A program made the position numbers and the translations under genes. A model generated the notes under the pieces. It was not told where the DNA came from. It searched no databases and worked only from the letters and a program-made list of their open reading frames with translations. Source: Desulfocapsa sp. (lineage in GTDB: Bacteria; Desulfobacterota; Desulfobulbia; Desulfobulbales; Desulfocapsaceae). From it: a stretch of 20,654 nucleotides of DNA. Where the stretch lies: the NCBI GenBank assembly GCA_030638765.1, contig DAOWDZ010000114.1, positions 1 to 20,654 of the forward strand. Direction: 5' to 3'. Shown here piece by piece: positions 17,595-20,654 of this stretch (position 1 is its first letter; each line of letters opens with the position of its first letter).

Positions 17595-18725
17595 CTATAA
17601 CTGCATAGGCATTATAATACTTAAAAAGCCTTCATCCTTATCAGATTTCATTAAACAAGGACTATTATTTGAATTTATATAAGCATCAACATTGTCACAT
17701 TCCATAACCTGCAGGGCATCAATAAAATACCTACAATTAAAACCAAGAAGCAGTGACTCACCATCATATTGAACATCCTGCACATCTTTAGCGTTTCCCA
17801 AATCAACATTTTGAGAACTTAAAATCATCTTTCCATTACTAATTTCAAGTTGAATAGTATGGAAAATATCTTCAGTGAAAAGATTTATTCGTTTCAGAGA
17901 ATCAAGAAAGGGAATTCGTTCAATATTAATTTGATTTTCAAGCTTAACAGCATCAACAATGGCATTATACTGAGGAAATTCACCCCTTTTAAGACGTATA
18001 ACCATTATTGAATCATTATCTTTTGCTACAAGTTGTTCATCTTCAAATAATATTTGAATTGTATCGCGATTATCACAGAATTTTTTAAACTCCTGGACAC
18101 CTTTTTTAGGTATCAGAGTTCCTGGCTGGATATTTAAAAGATCTATATCTGTGGCTACATCTTTTTCCATGATAGAAAGACGATGTCCGTCGGATGAAAT
18201 CATTTTCAAGTATGAACGTTCATCTCTTTTTTCTGTTTCAAACAGAACATTAGTGAGGGAATAGGCATTTTCCTCTTCATTGGCTACAGAGAAAATGACC
18301 TTATCAATGAGATCTGAAAAAATACCCGCTTCAAATGGAACAAAATTATCACCATCAAACTTTGGGAATTCCGGAAATTCATCACTGGCTAGGCCAGCAA
18401 GATTGTAAGTACTAAGCCCAGTTGATATTATAACCCAACTATTTTCAGTTTCCTGAATGTTTATGGGTTCTGATCCAGATTCCCGTACAATTTCAAAAAT
18501 TTTCTTACTAGGGAGTGTTAACGTTCCCTGACTATGTACCTCAGCTGGTACTTTTATTCGCAATCCAACTTCAAGATCAGTTCCTGTGAGAATAATGCCA
18601 TCATCTTTTGTTTCTATGAGAACATTGGAGAGTATAGCTAAGGTAACCCTTTTGTTTGTAATATTTTGAAGACTGTTAAGTCCTTCCATAAAATCAGACT
18701 TTGATATTGTACAATGTAGTTTCAT
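17595..18725 (-). CDS. dnaN: DNA polymerase III beta subunit (sliding clamp)
   Basis: The ring-shaped processivity clamp of the replicase. The 376 residues fold as three similar domains. Family marks include the opening MKLHCTISKSDFMEGLNSLQ, LAILSNVLIE, GTDLEVGL, TLPSKKIFEI, SDGHRLSIME in the second domain, RRGEFPQY-type KRGEFPQYNAIVD, and the C-terminal FNCRYFIDAL and SIIMPMQL, the latter helping form the peptide-binding pocket. The ATG at 18725 has AAAGGGA upstream. It heads the minus-strand replication block; dnaA, the usual upstream partner, is not present. Instead there is a 360-bp AT-rich gap and a divergent serine hydrolase gene. Confidence 0.96.
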   Translation of the reverse strand: MKLHCTISKSDFMEGLNSLQNITNKRVTLAILSNVLIETKDDGIILTGTDLEVGLRIKVPAEVHSQGTLTLPSKKIFEIVRESGSEPINIQETENSWVIISTGLSTYNLAGLASDEFPEFPKFDGDNFVPFEAGIFSDLIDKVIFSVANEEENAYSLTNVLFETEKRDERSYLKMISSDGHRLSIMEKDVATDIDLLNIQPGTLIPKKGVQEFKKFCDNRDTIQILFEDEQLVAKDNDSIMVIRLKRGEFPQYNAIVDAVKLENQINIERIPFLDSLKRINLFTEDIFHTIQLEISNGKMILSSQNVDLGNAKDVQDVQYDGESLLLGFNCRYFIDALQVMECDNVDAYINSNNSPCLMKSDKDEGFLSIIMPMQL

Positions 18726-18799
18726 AAGAGTATCCCTTTATTAAATAATCTTTTTATTATTGTTATTAAGGGGGTTAGTATGTTCATATAGAAGATAAG

Positions 18800-18826
18800 T
18801 TATTAAAATAATGATTATTTTAATAA
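18800..18826. repeat. 27-bp AT palindrome upstream of dnaN
   Basis: TTATTAAAATAAT (18800-18812) and its exact reverse complement (18814-18826) flank a single G. Every base of both arms is A or T. It could melt easily, form a cruciform, or bind a dimeric regulator of dnaN. Confidence 0.8.
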
Positions 18827-18841
18827 ACATTTTCTTGTGAA
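18814..18841 (-). promoter_or_regulatory. Candidate dnaN promoter
   Basis: On the minus strand, TTCACA (18841-18836), a 16-nt spacer and AATAAT (18819-18814), each one base from consensus. The -10 box lies inside one arm of the 27-bp palindrome. The A/T richness of the region makes chance matches likely. Confidence 0.3.
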
Positions 18842-19041
18842 AAAAAACAATAAATTTGTTAAATAGTCGTTTTTAACAGCTTATTAACGAGGTTATCAAT
18901 AAACTTTTGACAAAGGGTGTTAAAATCCTGTTGATAACGTAAAAAAATATAATTTTTTAGATGGAAAAACAACACGATAATTAGTAACTTTGTCCCGCAT
19001 TATTGTAGTTTAAAGTGGGTAAAAAAACAAGATAATTCAGT

Positions 19042-19047
19042 TATAAT
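19042..19047 (+). promoter_or_regulatory. Candidate -10 box of the serine hydrolase gene
   Basis: A perfect TATAAT lies 38 nt before the start codon. No convincing -35 hexamer stands 16-18 nt upstream, so only the -10 element is called. Confidence 0.35.
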
Positions 19048-19085
19048 TTCTTATCTTAAGAGGGACTGAATCTGGAAGATACAAA

Positions 19086-20177
19086 ATGGATAGAAAAAGG
19101 ATTGAAAAATTAAATAATTTATTTATAAACTCCTTAAAACAAAGGGTATTTCCATGTGCAGCAATGGCTTTTTCAAAATATACAGAAAAAGGTTATGAAA
19201 GATTTGAAAATTATTATGATTTAACACAATTAGATTCGTCTAAAAAACTACCTCAAAAAAATCAGATTTTTGATCTTGCCTCATTGACTAAACCTCTAGC
19301 AACAGTTCCTCTTTTGCTAGCTCTTTTTGATAAGCATATATTGAAACCGGAAACTGAGCTTGGAAGTATTTTGGAAAATTGTGCGGAAGATAAGAAAAAA
19401 ATAACCATAAAACAACTCATGTCACATAGTGCTGGCTTTGCCCCCCATAGAAAATTTTTTAAAAATTTATTGAATATATCGCCACAAAACAGAAAAGTTT
19501 TACTTTTACAAGTACTTATGGAGGAGAAATTAACATTTAAACCTGGAAAAAAGCATTGCTACAGTGATTTGGGTTTTATGCTTCTTGGTTTAATAATTGA
19601 AAAAATTACAGGAAAAGAGATAGGTGACCTGGCGTATGTAACACTATATAAGCCCTTAGAGCTTCAAAAGGAGTTGTATTTTCCTGGTTTGAAAAAAAAG
19701 AAGGACCATACCTATGTGAGCACTGAAAAATGCATATGGGACAAAAAAATGCTCAATGGACTGGTGCATGATGATAATTGCAGAGTACTGGGTGGACAAA
19801 TGGGTCATGCAGGTCTGTTTGGAACCGTGAAAGGTGTTATGGCTTTTTGTGAGAATTTACTTGATCAGTGGCAGGATAGAGGTCAACATCCGGCATATTC
19901 CAATGATTTACTCATAAACACATTAAAAAGAGTTGGGAATTCAAGATGGACCATGGGGTTTGATATGGTGTCAGAGACAGGATCAAGCAGTGGTTCCCAT
20001 TTTTCAAAAAAAAGTGTTGGTCATTTAGGATTCACAGGAACATCTTTCTGGATAGATCCTGAAAGCAATTGCATTGCAGTACTCTTAACAAATCGGGTTT
20101 ACTATGGTCGGGAAAATTGGACAATTAGAGAATTTAGACCAGCTTTTCATGATCTGTTGATGGAGAAAAATGTATAG
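19086..20177 (+). CDS. Serine hydrolase of the beta-lactamase / penicillin-binding protein-like family
   Basis: A 363-residue protein with the class C beta-lactamase/DD-peptidase/esterase fold. The nucleophile motif SxxK is Ser66-Leu-Thr-Lys69 in DLASLTKP. The second motif is Tyr159-Ser-Asp161 (YSDLGFMLLG). The third, in place of KTG, is His313-Leu-Gly followed by FTGT (HLGFTGTS). ITIKQLMSHSAGFAP (106-120) and GGQMGHAGLFGT (236-247) are typical of this family. No signal peptide or membrane anchor is present, so it should act in the cytoplasm, on a muropeptide, ester or amide; which one cannot be told. ATG at 19086 has GGAAGA upstream. It is divergent from dnaN across the candidate origin and ends at a strong terminator. 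Confidence 0.85.
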   Translation: MDRKRIEKLNNLFINSLKQRVFPCAAMAFSKYTEKGYERFENYYDLTQLDSSKKLPQKNQIFDLASLTKPLATVPLLLALFDKHILKPETELGSILENCAEDKKKITIKQLMSHSAGFAPHRKFFKNLLNISPQNRKVLLLQVLMEEKLTFKPGKKHCYSDLGFMLLGLIIEKITGKEIGDLAYVTLYKPLELQKELYFPGLKKKKDHTYVSTEKCIWDKKMLNGLVHDDNCRVLGGQMGHAGLFGTVKGVMAFCENLLDQWQDRGQHPAYSNDLLINTLKRVGNSRWTMGFDMVSETGSSSGSHFSKKSVGHLGFTGTSFWIDPESNCIAVLLTNRVYYGRENWTIREFRPAFHDLLMEKNV

Positions 20178-20179
20178 GC

Positions 20180-20222
20180 AAAAAAAAGGCCCCGTTTTAA
20201 TACAAAGCGGGGCCTTTTTTTT
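20180..20222. terminator. Bidirectional intrinsic terminator
   Basis: An 8-A run plus GGCCCCG (20180-20194) pairs exactly with CGGGGCC plus an 8-T run (20208-20222), a 15-bp stem with a 13-nt loop. The T-run serves the serine hydrolase on the plus strand. The A-run becomes a U-run for the 57-residue protein gene, whose stop is at 20249 on the minus strand. Confidence 0.93.
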
Positions 20223-20248
20223 ATACTAACAAGCTGAATTATTTAAAA

Positions 20249-20422
20249 CTACCACCAGCAGATGGTTTGATCAGCTTCAAAAACTTTACCAACAAGAGCT
20301 TCATAATCTGGAGCATCAACATTAAGATCAAAAGAATCCGCGTCACGATCTCTGCTTACTATTTCAACCAGTTTTTTAGTGGTATCATCTGGTGCTGAAC
20401 GATAAACATTAAGAATTTTCAT
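20249..20422 (-). CDS. Small protein of unknown function (57 aa) with a C-terminal Trp-Trp
   Basis: ATG at 20422 has AGGAG at good spacing, and the TAG stop at 20251-20249 is followed by the bidirectional terminator. The product begins MKILNVYRSAPDDTTKKLVE, has a second acidic stretch (DADSFDLNVDAPDYEALVGK), and ends FEADQTICWW. It is acidic and soluble with a strand-helix-strand-helix look, and has no signal or membrane segment. The ribosome site overlaps the stop codon of the upstream gene, so the two form a tight operon. I recognise no family; a thioredoxin-like or DsrE-like fold is a guess only. Confidence 0.75.
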   Translation of the reverse strand: MKILNVYRSAPDDTTKKLVEIVSRDRDADSFDLNVDAPDYEALVGKVFEADQTICWW

Positions 20423-20434
20423 TTTTATATACTC

Positions 20435-20654
20435 CTAAGCTTTAATAATGCCGTAAGGGATGATATGGCTCATATCACGAAGTTTTTCACCAAGTTCTTC
20501 GATGGTGATAGGCTCGAGGTCATTGAGTTCGCAATTTGCAGTTTGTGTTGCGAAAACATCACCTTCCATATCGCGAAGCATTTCAAGAGATTCGGCGTGA
20601 AGCTCATTGAATTTCTCCATCTTAGGCTCATCCATTACACAGCCGTAAGCATAC
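20435..20654 (-). CDS. C-terminal part of an unidentified protein, open at the window edge
   Basis: The open frame runs from the window end to a TAG at 20437-20435. Its first visible residues are YAYGCVMDEPKMEKFNELH, so a Met is in frame at 20635, but the frame continues upstream of it without a stop and that ATG lacks a ribosome site. The gene therefore probably begins outside the window. The visible part is acidic, helical and soluble and ends MSHIIPYGIIKA. Two cysteines (GCV and ANCEL) are present. The product was not recognised. It is followed after 11 nt by the 57-residue protein. Confidence 0.6.
   Translation of the reverse strand, partial: YAYGCVMDEPKMEKFNELHAESLEMLRDMEGDVFATQTANCELNDLEPITIEELGEKLRDMSHIIPYGIIKA

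Larger units (their letters stand above)
18726..19085. other. Candidate replication origin (oriC) upstream of dnaN
   Basis: A 360-bp gene-free, strongly AT-rich stretch between dnaN and a divergent gene. DnaA-box-like words are TTATCAACA on the minus strand (18937-18929; one change from TTATCCACA) and TTATCAATA on the plus strand (18893-18901; two changes), facing each other as GTTATCAA...TTGATAAC. TTATTAACG (18881-18889) and several TTAACA/TGTTAA words are nearby. A 27-bp AT palindrome lies on the dnaN side. Many bacterial origins abut dnaN, but dnaA is missing here, and the boxes are few and imperfect. This is a hypothesis, not a firm call. Confidence 0.35.

Overview
The window reads as a chromosomal segment of an anaerobic, low-to-mid GC bacterium of the Desulfobacterota type (sulfate reducer or sulfur disproportionator, Desulfobulbales-like). 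This is an inference. It rests on Wood-Ljungdahl genes (AcsE methyltransferase and an AcsV/RACo-type activator), a sulfide:quinone oxidoreductase-like flavoprotein with a DUF1641 partner, and a dnaN-gyrB-gyrA-gpsA replication block, all in AT-rich DNA. No rRNA, tRNA, insertion sequence or CRISPR array was seen.

Region 1 (1-5.5 kb), read on the minus strand. At the left edge is a decayed, 5'-truncated rhodanese fragment. Then come a class II DAHP synthase, a small protein with the HsdR N-terminal fold but no nuclease signature, AcsE (methyl-H4folate:corrinoid/iron-sulfur protein methyltransferase) and AcsV/RACo (ferredoxin plus ASKHA ATPase that reactivates the corrinoid protein). AcsE has its own promoter and a terminator behind it. 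AcsE and AcsV serve the same step: transfer of the methyl group to the corrinoid protein, and rescue of that protein when its cobalt is oxidised.

Region 2 (5.5-8.6 kb) holds RNA and translation housekeeping genes. prmA and rsmE are on the plus strand; a PilZ protein and a viroplasmin-type RNase HI (rnhA) are on the minus strand. prmA and acsV are divergent and their candidate promoters appear to share one -35 box.

Region 3 (8.6-11.5 kb) is a possible sulfide-linked unit. On the minus strand are an SQR-like flavoprotein, a DUF1641 protein built from three exact-period 58-residue repeats, and a 39-residue His-rich membrane microprotein followed by a good terminator. Facing them on the plus strand are two tandem, mutually related small proteins of 65-66 residues. 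The space between contains a 12-bp inverted repeat laid over a candidate sqr promoter, and a second 17-bp palindrome.

Region 4 (11.5-20.2 kb): dnaN, gyrB, gyrA and gpsA are read in that order on the minus strand, without recF or dnaA. Upstream of dnaN is a 360-bp AT-rich gap with a 27-bp AT palindrome and DnaA-box-like words, a candidate replication origin. A cytoplasmic SxxK serine hydrolase diverges from it and ends at a strong bidirectional terminator.

Region 5 (20.2 kb to end): a 57-residue unknown protein and the C-terminal part of another unknown protein, both on the minus strand and closely linked.

Most of the window is ordinary housekeeping DNA. The least explained parts are the small-protein pair with its operator-like repeats, the two microproteins, the degenerate HsdR-N protein and the dnaN upstream gap.
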